A stretch of DNA of 64,000 bases from Escallonia rubra (taxonomy: Eukaryota; Streptophyta; Magnoliopsida; Escalloniales; Escalloniaceae), in contig JAVXUO010002971.1 in NCBI GenBank assembly GCA_033065855.1, positions 124,001 to 188,000 on the forward strand. The letters are read 5' to 3'. This document shows positions 22,626-34,231 of the stretch, piece after piece (the first letter of the stretch is position 1; each line of letters opens with the position of its first letter). The position numbers and the translations under genes are program-made. Below the pieces are notes generated by a model, which saw only the letters and a program-made list of their open reading frames with translations, was not told the DNA's origin and ran no database searches.

Positions 22626-22905
22626 GACTGAAGAAAATAGTTTTAATTCAAGAAATATATTTCTTGTTATAGTAAGACGAGAGCAGTCTTGGAGTTTGCA
22701 TTTTCTTGTTATTTGCAAACCTTTTGTTTTGCTTTGTTTTGTTTTGAGCATCAGCATTGTTCTTTCCCATATGTGGGGAATCTTGATTTGGAAATTATGA
22801 TGTGGGAACAGGCGCATGCTTCACTTGAATTGCTACGTTACCAACTACCGAGGCACTTAAAAATACTACTACCAAGGCACTTAGAACAGGCGCATGTTTT
22901 GTTTT
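22626..22905. repeat. Dispersed duplicate, copy 2
   Basis: Diverged copy of 20470-20755 (GAGAGCAGTCTTGGAG, GAACAGGCGCATGCTTCACT, CGAGGCACTTA). The CAAGGCACTTA-GCGCATG part is itself repeated locally at 22870-22900. Confidence 0.6.
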
Positions 22906-23034
22906 GTTTCTTGAAGGAGCTGTTCGTGCATGTATGGTAACTGACTACAAAACAATGTACTATTATGGAATTATTGTAATTTAATTTTCTAAAACAGCTA
23001 GAACTGACTTAACAAGAAAAACTTATATGTAAAA

Positions 23035-23670
23035 AGTGTTAGAAATAGGAAAACCTAGACACGGATATCTAACGTGATTCGGCCTCTTGCGTACGTCCAT
23101 ATGCAAAACAGCTTGAATGTTGCACGATAAAGTAAAGAATTAAAAGGGAACTTTCACTAACTCAATTAAACCCAATTCCCAAATATACTCAAACTCAACT
23201 CATTATTTTTCTTGCTAGTAAATAAAAATTCTCTGCGATTTTTCTCACTCGCTAGTGCTATTACAAAGACACTAAACACTATAGCATTTGAGATACAATC
23301 GTAAGTACAAATTGTCTAACACCCTCTTTAGCTCCCTATGATTAACTCACGGTGTATTGTTGTCTTTAGCTTTCAAATTGTTAAGGCTTGAGGCTGCTAT
23401 GCAGAATCCCTATGCATTCTTCTCCTTTATATAGGAAAGGAGCAGGTGAAGAACCAAATAAAACAACACCAAGTTAAACCAATCCTTTGGAATACTTACT
23501 CTAAGTTGACTCAATATTCCCTTGTCTTCACCTCCCACGTATCTCCTCCATTTTAAGGGATGTGTGTCCAATTGTGTGTCAAAGAAATTATACTCCAAGC
23601 ATAGTAAAAAATGGTGGGTGAATTTGTTCAATGGTAGTTCAAGCCAATTCCGAGAGGAGTCTTGTTTGGG
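23035..23670 (-). repeat. LTR-like fragment (Copia or TRIM type)
   Basis: Contains AACGTGATTCGGCCTCTTGC followed by GTACGTCC, the same kind of box as TGGTTCGG..CTACGTCC in the Copia LTR at 13.4 kb, and a minus-strand TATA-like CCTATATAAAGG at about 23428-23440. No internal region or second LTR was found, so it is probably a solo LTR or fragment. Limits are approximate. Confidence 0.45.
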
Positions 23671-24930
23671 TAATAATGCATATTAACTGTTTTCAGAAAA
23701 TATTTCGATGCCATATCACGGTTGGTAAGTGTTATATAAAATTGTTTTGGATCTTTTTCAAAATTTAATTTCTTTTCGGTTCTTTCTTTGTAGAACGTAA
23801 TTTTCAACGAAAGCGCAAAAGTACTCATAAATTTTTATTCATCATTTTCTCTCACTTCTACATCTATAAAGGGAAAACTTCTTTTGTAACGCTCTTTTGA
23901 TGTTACATAACTACCCACTGAAAATTGTGATACTTGGCATCCTGTAATTTTTCTTAAAAATGACACAACATAAAAGTTTAAATAGTAAATATATAGACAT
24001 GTTTGGTTTTCATAATTTAGAATTCATCTTGCAAAAGTGATAATAAATACTTTTACTTGATGCTTATTTTGTTAGTAAAATTCATATTATTAAATTATAT
24101 AAGAGGTCATGTTTGGTTCCCAAAATTTAAAAATCATTCCAAAAAATATATTCAAAATACATTCAAAAAATCATGCTTGATATTATGATTTCATGATATC
24201 AAACGTGATATAAAAATATCAATTACATCTGCACTCAATTTACCAATGTGACAATAAAAAAATTATAAGTGATGCTTAAATTAGAGCAGTAAAATCTCTT
24301 TTGTCTTTAGCAAAAAACAACCATGGTCATACACGGCCACATATTCTCTTTTCATAATGGGTTGGAATCGTAAGTTTGAAGTTGGGCCTTAAGAATTGAA
24401 CCATTCACTTTGTAGTGTATTTTTAATTTCTTAGAATTGGGCATGAATTGTAATTCTAATTCCAAATAAGTTGTACAAACAGCAGAACTACAATTCTTAA
24501 GGTCCAATACCAAAATCAACCTCAATTCCAAGACTAATTCCGTAATTCGATCGGAGCCTTATGCTTAATGCTTGAATTTCATGTTTATCCTTACATAAAA
24601 AGACCAAAAGTAATAGTTAGAAGCAAGGTGGGCCACTTTTGAAAAACTGATTGATTAATGTGCATTAAATTAATGTTACAACCATTATTTTTTAACATAA
24701 AGAAGTTAGATTCGAGATGCTTATTTTGGAACGAAAAGAGAAGTACTTTAATTACGCATCTCTTAGAAGTTTTTTTCAAGGTCTGATATCTACACAAATC
24801 GTTTAGAGTATTTACAAACTTCAACCAATTAATTTACCAAAGTTATGTAGCTCAAAAAAGTTAAACTTTTGGTGACAAATAACTTCAAAAAGGTCCATAA
24901 ATTGCCAAAAGAAGAAAAAAGCGTTATAAT
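23671..24930. other. AT-rich, nothing recognised
   Basis: No coding signal, repeat array or element end was identified on either strand. Confidence 0.5.
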
Positions 24931-24939
24931 AGCCTCTTG

Positions 24940-26760
24940 TTACTAATCTGAAAAAGTTTTACTAAATGAACCGAAAAATAGATGACACAAGCATGAAAGG
25001 ATGAAGTGTAGGTTCGTAGTACACGTGTAGGTGCCACAAAGACTGCAATCCGACTCAGAAGCCAAATGTGCTAGTGTGGGATAGAGAAAGTGTGGAGTAA
25101 GGGTAGAGATCAAGGCTTTCCAGACCGAACCTGGCAAGTAATAGTGCTGCGAGGTGAGGGTGTGTAATACAATCGTTAGGTGCAGAGTCAAGGTCCAAAC
25201 TCCAGGGTCTTTCCCCTTCTAGAATCCTTTAGCTATGAGGTTCTAGAGCGAGAAAGTGAAATGTTCAAATGAGTTCTGTTCTTCTGAAAATAAATCTCAA
25301 AGTTCACTATTTATAGCAGTTGGAAAAGCCATTTCATTAAGCAACATACGGCACTCCCTGAGAGTGATATCTCACCAAGGGGGCCACAAATGCCGGTGCT
25401 CCCAAGATAATCAGATTGCATATTCGCTCGGTCTATCCTGCACAACTAGCTTCGTTCTATTGGTTTAGAAAGACAGGCTCACACAACAGTGATGTGGCCA
25501 GAGAATGCTCTTGATCTAGCCATCAATCCAAAGTCCTTAATATGTCCCATGGGGGCGTCGAGAGAGGCAGAAAACCTAACAGCGGTGGTAAGGCCTGGCA
25601 CCCAGCTCCCACGTGCACTAAGAGCAATGTTCTCAAAAGACTTGCCTCCGTCTCGAAGTGACCTATGGTTTATAGTCCCTAGGGATTCCCATAAAGAGCC
25701 CCCAGTGCCGAAGCACGTAGACTAGTCATGCAGACACTCTGGGAAAGATGGTGTCATAGACGAGTCGCATATCCTGTAGTGAATCCTTGTGTTGGAGTAG
25801 TCAGGCGAACCAAAGTAGTGTCCCGGAGAAGTCACATACCTGACATGCCGAGTTAGTGTCTAGAAATAGTGGCATACCCAATGCAAAGCAGTGTTCTCCT
25901 GGAGTCGCCTACCTGATGGGTCGAGGTAATGTTCTGGCGGAGTCGACAATCAGGCAAAAGAGGATCCTAATGCTAAATCATTTCGAGCTTCCTCGAAGAG
26001 ATAATTCCCGAAGGAATCGCTTATTCTGAGATGAGTCCTTGTGCCGGAGCACTCGGAGCGCACCAACATAGTGTCTAGAAAGTGTTGCCAACACAATGGG
26101 CCGAGGTAATGTTTCGGAGGGTCTTTTATCTTTAAAAAAAGAAGTCCTCGTTTAAGAGCACTCAGAGCTCCCTGAGGTAGTATTGCTAATGAGTCGCTTA
26201 CCATGAGGGGTGCTAAACACTCCGAAAATGGGTCGAAGAATGTTCCACCACCAAGGTGAGTTGCGCATGGCGTGGTAAAGATATGGATCAACACTAGAGG
26301 TGTGGCAATGTTCCATGAGCAAGGTGAGGTGCCCGATCACCAAGCGTTACACCGTCGCATCCCTTGCTGAAGGAAGAGTCTCAAATGGCAACACTTGGAG
26401 TATTTTTAGAGAGAAATAGTTGTGGCATGTGACTTGGAGCATAAGCTACAGGTTGACCTGATTGGTGGAGTTTAACTTTGACCATTGAAAATTTTACTGA
26501 AGCATCTGAGAAGGCTAGACCCAAGAGAGGTCAAAGGTGAATAGCCAGGATGATTTAACAACATAAGCATGGGTTTGCCATATGTTTAGAGAAGTATTCC
26601 GAGTCTGCAATCTGTGCATGCTTGCTAATGGACTAGAAATGGGTCGATTTGGTAAGCAGTTGTGACTGGGAGCTGGCTGTAGTACTTGACAAACACTTAC
26701 AATTAAGTGTGTCAGGTTGTTGCAGAACAACAAAAATAATTAGTAGTGCGCTCAACTACC
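24940..26760 (-). repeat. Possible large LTR-like region
   Basis: GC-richer than its flanks. A minus-strand CTATAAATAG box at about 25307-25316 resembles an LTR promoter. Words such as GTGTCTAGAAA..GTGTTGCC, GGGTCGAGGTAATGTT and GGAGTCGC recur at intervals between 25800 and 26200, so the 3' part is internally repetitive. No retroelement protein was seen. Classification is tentative. Confidence 0.35.
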
Positions 26761-27105
26761 TCGGGCACTTGCTACTAAGTCCTTCGGATGCCTTATGAGA
26801 AGTTGGTGAAAATTTTGTGAGGGTTAGAAATAAGGTTGGTCAGGACGTGCACAGTTTCAAGCATATGTAAACTAGAGATCATGCTTGTGCGCTGGCATGG
26901 GAGGCGTGGAGGGTGCCAGTGTAGAACAGGAGCAACATTTCACAAGTGCGCGAGGCAGGACGGGCATGGGAGCGCATGGTCTATCGTGCGATGAACATAG
27001 GTGCATGGGGTGTAAAGTTCACAGGGGTGCAGGGAGTGGCACGCAGTTGGTGCATGGCATGTGACGTGCACGATGGTGCAGGGAGGAACACATTACATAC
27101 ACGAC
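26761..27105. other. Unassigned GC-richer stretch
   Basis: GCATGG, GGTGCA and GTGCACG words recur. A frame from 26946 runs through into the hAT element and its CT microsatellite, so it is not a gene. Confidence 0.4.
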
Positions 27106-27113
27106 ACAGGAAT

Positions 27114-27282
27114 AAGGGGTGGACCTACGTTATTACAAGGGGGGCTGAAGCACCCCCTGACTTTTGGGGATTTTTTTTTTTTTTTTTAGAATCGCACCTC
27201 GACTCCGTTCCCAAGACCCCATTCCCCGAGAAGTCGTTCCCAATACCACGATCCCCGAGAGACCCATACTTGGCAGTCACCC

Positions 27283-27324
<42 letters not shown>

Positions 27325-28026
27325 ACTTACCGTGACCGTGACTGGCCGCCGGTGCCCGGTGGACTAAGCTCAGGCAAGCCGTGATGCACCGAGGAAACTT
27401 CGACAGATCAGGATCTGTCAGCGACACATCGACTGACCGACACACCAAATCAGGCGACGTACTGACACACCGACGCCTCGACGGCGGTGACGAGATCTGG
27501 CCCCTCACTCTACTCTTCAACTGCTACTCCGAGGTTTCGACTAGATCTGGTCCCTTATCCCCTGCTGGCGATGACTAATGAGGCTCCTCGCCTCCCTGCC
27601 GGCTACGACTGACGAGGCTCCCTGCCTTCAGTTCAAAGTTCAAAGCAAAGCTGCAGAGGTCCGTGAGTCAGTGTGAGTCTTTAATGTGCCATGTATGATG
27701 TATCTTGTATGTATGGGTCGTATACTAAGTGGGTCATTTATATTTTTGTCCAACCTTATTCAGCTGGATATTATCCCATTAAATGCTCAGTTCTTGCATA
27801 AAAAAAATCAAATTAAATGTTCAGTTCAAACAAGATTTCTTTCGATTTTGTGCAATGTATATATTGTGCCTTGTGATTTATCACTCAACCAGAAATATTG
27901 TGCAATGTATCGACTAACGACTAGAGGCAGTAAGTCGAGTGTTTTTAATATTATTTTAATTGAAATTTTTTGTGAATTCGATATAATTTTTGCACCCCCT
28001 GAAATAAATTTCTGGTTTCGCCCCTG
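27114..28026. mobile_element. Non-autonomous hAT element with 8-bp TSD
   Basis: The left end AAGGGGTGGACC and right end GGTTTCGCCCCTG (complement CAGGGGCGAAACC) are the CAGGGGCGG-type termini of a plant hAT family, also seen at 32859. Flanks 27106-27113 (ACAGGAAT) and 28027-28034 (ACGGGAAT) match at 7 of 8 bases, the hAT duplication length. Inside are T-rich and (CT)n tracts (about 27286-27316) and a GC-rich block. No transposase is encoded. Confidence 0.82.
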
Positions 28027-28289
28027 ACGGGAATAGAGTTGCTTGTAATAGTTGTGCGTGGAACGATGGGCCGAGATGGGAGTGGTTGCTGTACGAGGCG
28101 GCTTTATTAGTGATGATAGTGTTGATGATCATGAAAGAAGAAGAAGCAGAAGGGGCAACATTAGGTCATGGGGTTTGGGTAACGGTGAGGGCGTTGGCTA
28201 GCCGAGAGGGATGGGGTGGGCTTGGAGAAGGGCAAGTTTTTGGTGGAAGGGAGTAATAAGAAGAAGGCGGGGTGACACCGGGATGAACG

Positions 28290-29310
28290 GTGTTGGATCT
28301 AATTGAAGGCATGGAATTTCATGATTTATTTAACTAAGTGGCATGGCCTCAAGATATGAGGAGCTGCATCAAAATGGAAGAGAGAGAATGAATTCTTCTA
28401 GGGCAAATTATTCAAAGAACCCACCAATGGAATTCATGCAATACATGACTTGCCTATGATTGAACTGGAAGAAATCATTACCAAGAAACCTTTTACTTAT
28501 AAAGCCATGATTCGGCCTGAGAAGGACCAAACTTCTAGCATAGTCGATAAAAAATGGAAACAAGGTTCATTCTTTTGACATCACTAAAGCTGATCAAGTT
28601 TCTGAGCATGTGCTAAATGATGACATTCTAAAATTAGCACCGCTCCAAATTGTTCCTAAACCTAAAGATATGAGAAATAATTCTTGTTATAAGTACCATT
28701 TAAGTGGACCACTCAACTAGAAGTTGTATTATCTCTGATGATTTGATGCAGGAAAAGATCGAGGCTGACCTGGTCAACTTGTAAAGAAGGCTAAAGAGCA
28801 CAAAATTGACACTGGTCCTTTTCAAGCTACCATGAACGATCTATACATCCCAATCACCATTGGTTTTCCACCCCTATAAAGAAAATTAACTTGGGCAAGA
28901 CCAATAGAACGAAGAGGGATGTTTCTTTTAGACCAGAAGAATCAAGCTACTAAAACTGGCAGAAATCTACTTCAGTCAGAAGATTGATTCTCAAAGACCC
29001 TATTGGGATAAAAAAATTCAATCAAGAAAAAGGAAAAATATTGTGATAATGAGGTAGCTCAGAAACTTCAAGAAATAAGGGAATCAGCCAAGATAAAGAC
29101 CACAAATTAGGAAGCTGACTAAAGAGAGTGGAGAACACTGCTTAGGATCATAGTGAAAGATCCTAAATGCCAATTAAAATGATGACATAATTAATGGAGC
29201 GACACGCCACCCTTAGAAACGAGCAAGTTTTACTCAATAGGGAAAGCATGTGTTCAGTGTGCAGATGTTCCATGGCCAAGCCTTCAAAGGAATAAATCAA
29301 GGAAACCTTA
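28290..29310 (+). pseudogene. Ty3/Gypsy gag-pol remnant
   Basis: Frames with many stops give DLPMIELEEIITKKPFTYKA and SCYKYHLSGPL with a following Asp/Glu-rich helix, reminiscent of the zinc-knuckle-like CKYH segment and linker in plant Gypsy polyproteins. It appears to resume after the inserted long-TIR element (about 30238 onward). Assignment is by faint motif similarity only. Confidence 0.35.
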
Positions 29311-29318
29311 GTTCGGCT

Positions 29319-30228
29319 CGGGGTTAATTGCGTATAGACCCTTTGTGATTTAGGCAAGTTGCAAAAAGATCCCTTGGGTTAGAAAAGTTACAAAAAGAGA
29401 CCTGAGGTTGCAAAAGTGTTGCATCCGTTAAGAAAATCATTTGATTTTACCTCGTTTATGATAAATGTGTCTGTATATCGGGTAACACTTCCAAACTTAT
29501 TTGAATACCCATTTTTTCCCCTAAAGATTTAGTCCTCCCAATTCATCTTTGACTTTGGTTTTTTGATCTAAGACGGAAACTACGGTTTTGACATAGGGTG
29601 GGTTTGGGGTGGTTGGATGAAATGTGGCAGCGGCTTACGTTTTGGTTTAAGGTGGAGCTAGAATACTTAGACGCATAAAGCTTGGTGGCGCCAGCGATGT
29701 TTGATTTGGGTGGAATTAGGGTCGTTGGAGGCACGGAGCTTAGTGACAGTGGCTAGGGGTTAATTTTGGTGGGGTTACAGTCGTTGGAGGGAAGGAGCTT
29801 AGAGGTAGCGGTAAGGGTCTGTTTAGCTAAGCTGGGCTAGTTAGAGGCAGCGATGGGTAGGATTTTTATGGGTGTGATGCATTCGTTAGAGGAGAAGGCG
29901 GTGGCTCAAGTATGTATGGTTGGGGTTGTTAGTGGCAAAGAGATTGGTGGTTTGAGGTGGGGCTAGGATAGTTGAGCTGAAGCAGCAGTGGCTGCGGCTA
30001 GTTAAGTTTAGGTGAGGATGAAGAAGATGAAGTGGGATGTTGAACCCATAGATTTTTCGGATAAAATGTCTTATATATGTAGGCTTAATTTTTACAAGTT
30101 GTTCCTTATGCTACGGGAATCGCCGAATGCAACACTTTTGCGACCTTATCTCTATTTTTTAAACTATTATAGCCCGATGGGTTTTTTTTACAACTTGCCT
30201 GAACCACGAGGGGGCTAATGTAATTAAC
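29319..30228. mobile_element. Long-TIR (Mutator-like) element, 910 bp
   Basis: The left 130 bp reappears inverted on the right: GTTAATTGCGTATAG/GTTAATTACATTAG, GGCAAGTTGCAAAAAGA/GGCAAGTTGTAAAAAAA, and GCAAAAGTGTTGCATCCG/GCAAAAGTGTTGCATTCG. Flanks AGTTCGGCT (29310-29318) and GCTTCGGCT (30229-30237) match at 7 of 9 bases, the Mutator duplication length. The interior is G-rich (GGTTTGGGGTGG.., GGAGGCACGGAGCTTAG repeats) with no recognisable captured gene. Confidence 0.72.
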
Positions 30229-30443
30229 GCTTCGGCTTAAGAACAGTGAAAGATACACTCCCTTGGAGAAGTGGGCCAAAAGGAGTAGTAGTAAGAAGGT
30301 TTGTGAGATCGGGTCAAATTTCGAGACAGTTAAGGATAGGATGGTAAAATATGGTTCACAAGGAATAACTTCAAATGGAAGCAAGATTCTAATGATGAAA
30401 AAGTAACTTACATGCTGGCCAATGAACAAGGCAACACTGAGAT

Positions 30444-31093
30444 AAAAGAATATCAAATCCACTAAGCTAGAAAGGAAACGACCTAGGATGGTTAAAACCG
30501 ATTGGGTTGAGACCAACAGGTGGTATAAGGCAGGATGAACTCACCAAGTGCCTGTCCCCTCCAGATCCTGAGCTAAAAGAATATCAAATCCACTAAGCTA
30601 GAAAAGAAACGGCCTAGGATGCTTAAAACCGGTTGGGTTGAGACCAACAGGTGGTATAAGGCAGGATGAACTCACCAAGTGCCTGTCCCCTCCAGATCCT
30701 GAGCTAAAAGAATATCAAATCCACTAAGCTAGATAAGAAACGACCTAGGATGGTTAAAACCGGTTGGGCTGAGACCAACAGGTGGTATAAGGCAGGATGA
30801 ACTCACCAAGTGTCTGTCCCTTCTAGATCCTGAGCTAAAAGAATATCAAATCCACTAAGCTAGAAAAGAAACGACCTAGGATGCTTAAAACCGGTTGGGT
30901 TGAGACCAACAGGTGGTATAAGGCAGGATGAACTCACCAAGTGCCTGTCCCCTCCAGATCCTGAGCTAAAAGAATATAAAATCCACTAAGCTAGATAAGA
31001 AACGACCTAGGATGGTTAAAATCGGTTGGGCTGAGACCAACAGGTGGTATAAGGCAGGATGAACGCACCAAGTGCCTGTCCCCTCCAGATCCT
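30444..31093. repeat. 131-bp tandem repeat, five units
   Basis: The word AAAAGAATATCAAATCCACT (last copy with TATAAAATCC) starts at 30444, 30575, 30706, 30837 and 30968: exactly 131 bp each time. Units share GAAACGACCTAGGATG, GGTTGGGTTGAGACCAAC and GGTGGTATAAGGCAGGATGA. Differences suggest alternating subtypes: units 3 and 5 share GATAAG and GGTTGGGCTG, units 2 and 4 share GATGCTTAAAAC. The unit is not a multiple of three, so it does not code a repeated peptide. Confidence 0.95.
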
Positions 31094-32500
31094 TCAAGAT
31101 AAGACTGCAGAGATCCAAGCAAAGAGGAGGGAAGAAGAAAATATATTCAACCAATAGATCACTCAGACCGCGACCGCGATATCGTAGTGGTCCAAGTCAT
31201 GAATCACCCCAGTGATAAGGCTAAGCCAAAAAAAAAAGATATAAGGGAGAATATTTGGTTAGCTACAAATGGCCTCATAAAAAGATCTAAGGAAAATGAT
31301 TGTGATCAAATATTGTGACTTTACCAAAAAACAATATTAATAAACATGGCTTTTAAACTCCCTAGCCATTTCCATGCTGACCCAGACTAGCAGCTATACC
31401 TTGAAAGCAATGTGAATTCAAAAGAGTAAGGCCAATTCAATGTCATCTTTGAAGGGCAGACCCACGTTAGAGAGAATATATAAAAGTAATAGTGCTCAAA
31501 ACTAAAGACCAGGAGGGTGACGGGCCAACAATCCAACATATGTTTTTCTAGCCAAAGTGATTTTTGAGAAGCCACTAGAAAAGAATACCTAACACTTTTA
31601 AACTTTTTACATCAAGGCCTTGATCGAAGACGTAGACACCTTATTTCTATAGTCATATTAATTAAATCATTATTGGGCTTCATCAATTAGAGTGTATTAT
31701 TAAGCTTAAGCCTAGTAATATAACTTAATTAATTTAACTTAGTCTAGTCCAGTCCATTTGTCTAGTCCAATTGTCCAGTCCAATAGTCTGGACAAGTTCA
31801 GTTGTTTAGTCAGTAATGGGCTCAGTCCGGTCCAGTTATGTCAGTCCAGTCCATATTAGATTGTGATTTGTTTAGATGATTTAAAGAAATGTTTTGTGAC
31901 TTATTATTAATGCAAGGGATTAAATCAAATGATTTAGAAAAATAAATGTCGAATCTAGTACATCCTATCTTGAAAATCATAGATAACTACTGAATTAGGG
32001 TTAGATAATGTCTCGTAATTCGAGAAACAATATTATAAAATTATGTGATAAACCAGCCGATTAGTTAACTTTTGTCAATTTACGATTTTTATCAAATATT
32101 CTAGAATTATCTCCAGAGTTCTGATTGATATGGTTATCATTATCATTTATGTTGTCCCAGAGCTCTAAAAATAGGCCATTGGCCTACATTTTCAGGAATT
32201 GGAAGTTAATCTCAGTTTTTTCTCCCCAGACCTTTTATAGTATTTCTCTTAAAGTGGTATATCATCTCTTACTAGGAAGTAGCCCTTCATATTCTCTTAA
32301 AAAGAATACTTAAGTTTCTTGCATAGCAGATCATTCGCAGAGTGTTCATGAGTGCTCTAGACAAGCAGACTTCCAAGGTATACAGTGTTCTAGTCTAGTC
32401 TAGTAGTCTAGAACTGTTTTCCATTTTCCCTTTATCACGTTTCACGTTCCATTACAAAAGTTAAGGCCTTAATTTCTGTGTAAGTTCCAACAATGACTTT
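31094..32500 (+). repeat. Probable Gypsy 3' flank and LTR-like sequence
   Basis: Contains a run of AGTCCAGT/CTAGTCTAGTC words (31740-31860, 32380-32410), a TATA-like CTCTAAAAATAGGCC at about 32162 and an end-like TTCCAACA at about 32484-32491. These features fit a retrotransposon LTR on the + strand following the gag-pol remnant, but neither edge nor a partner LTR was confirmed. Confidence 0.3.
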
Positions 32501-32858
32501 CCAAAAGTTGTACAAAAAAATCATTTTGCTTTGAACATTTAACCAAAAGAAGCCCGAGCAGCTCACCACCCTTTCTCAGGATCACTATGGCTCAAATGAC
32601 TATGATGGAAATTTTGAATAAATAAAGAATTGCAATCTTTTATTTTTTCTTACTTCCAGACCCTTCTATTTCTAAAGGATAATAGTAGCACTTCTCAACA
32701 CTTGAATGACACTAGGGAGAAGAACTTAGCACTGATATAAGTATCTAGTACGAATCTAGTAAGAGGAGAGTACGAATCTAGTACGTCGATCGATAGCTTC
32801 AAATAAGAGGAGAGTGTCTCCACTTCTGTGGGGCAGGGTAGTGATGCATACAAGGGAG

Positions 32859-34032
32859 CAATGGCGGAACCAGAATTTCATCCCAGGGGGGGATAAAAAT
32901 ATATCGAAGGAGATAAATATTTTTATAAGTAAAATAGCACACAAATAAAATGCACTTTTCTAGTCATGTTTTATTATCGCGTTAACCTAATTAACTTAAT
33001 TTCACCCCACCATTCAACTAAATCACATATCCGACATCTCCATCCAATTGGGTCCCATCCTCCATCAACCATCTCAATTCTCAAATGCTCAATGCACAAT
33101 TAACAACATATAATCAGCATGAAAATAATCTCAATTTTTAAATGCACAATTAACGCAACCTAAAATTATCAATCAAATAATCAATGCTCAAATGGGATAA
33201 AAATCCAATTGGGTCCCATCATCCATCAACAATCTCAAATTTAAGTGCTCAATGCACGATTAACATCCATAAAACATCAATTAGTAATCTAAATTATCAA
33301 ATACACAACTAACAACCTAAAATTATTAATCAAATAATCAATTCTCAATAGCAAAAGAAATTGTTCAAAATGCACACTGACCTCGGTCTTCAGAAATCAG
33401 AACGGCGTCGTTGTCGCAATGTTGTCGGTGACTGAAACTCAAAGTCAAATCTGCAATTTCACTATTTCAAGCGCCGTGACCGCCGAACGGCAGTGGCGGA
33501 ACTTCCTCGGTTCGTGCGCCGACTCGTGACGGTATATCTAAGCTAGATTTGCCGCCCAGATCTGTTCTGGCCGGAGTCACCGGAGTTGGGTGGGGACTGG
33601 CCGGAGTTGGGGTGGGGACCGCCGGACTAAGGGCCTTCAGGGCGCTTCGCCGCCGGACCAACCAACTGATGAGCCCAGCTGAACCGAAGACCGGTGGCCG
33701 TGGGTCGGTGGGTGGTGCCGGCGTACGGGCGGTGCGGCAAGCTGCGGTGGCTGAGAGAGTCGAGAGAGGAGGACTGGAGGAGAGATGCCGGCATCACAAC
33801 TTGAGAGCTTCACTGACGCCACGGCGACCGCGCGACCGGCGTACGTGCAGTTCGGTGAGCCGGTGACCGGTGTCCGACTGTTCGGTGACTGTGAGACTGT
33901 GAGCCGGCCGAGAGAGAGAGAAAGGAAAAGTTGCAAATGAAAAAAATATACTATATATATTTAATTATTATTTTTTTCAAAATCTGAGGGGGGGCTATAG
34001 CACCCCCTTGTACAAGCGTAGTTCCGCCCCTG
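32859..34032. mobile_element. Non-autonomous hAT element with perfect 8-bp TSD
   Basis: Ends CAATGGCGGAACCAG and ...GTAGTTCCGCCCCTG are inverted; both sides are flanked by CAAGGGAG (32851-32858 and 34033-34040), a perfect 8-bp duplication. 1174 bp. The left interior carries CAATTGGGTCCCATCCTCCA repeats shared in inverted form with 411-780; the right interior (33460-33930) is GC-rich and gives long but opposing frames with no family motif. No transposase. Confidence 0.93.
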
Positions 34033-34231
34033 CAAGGGAGAGATCATGAAGTTCAATGTCCAATCATGATAAGCTCAAATATTTCAGATGAAACGAAATC
34101 GACATAATAGTTCAAGACAGCCGGACTTAATTCAAGCACCATGTTTATTTATGTCTTCCATGTGAAACTAACACTTCTTACACGTGAATCTCAACACTAT
34201 CCTTTCACGAGTGAATCTACTCACCCTTAGA

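Noticed and set aside
33467..33936. Opposing GC-rich frames in the hAT at 32.9 kb as a captured gene
   Set aside because: Frames are open on both strands because of GC-rich composition; no conserved motif could be recognised.
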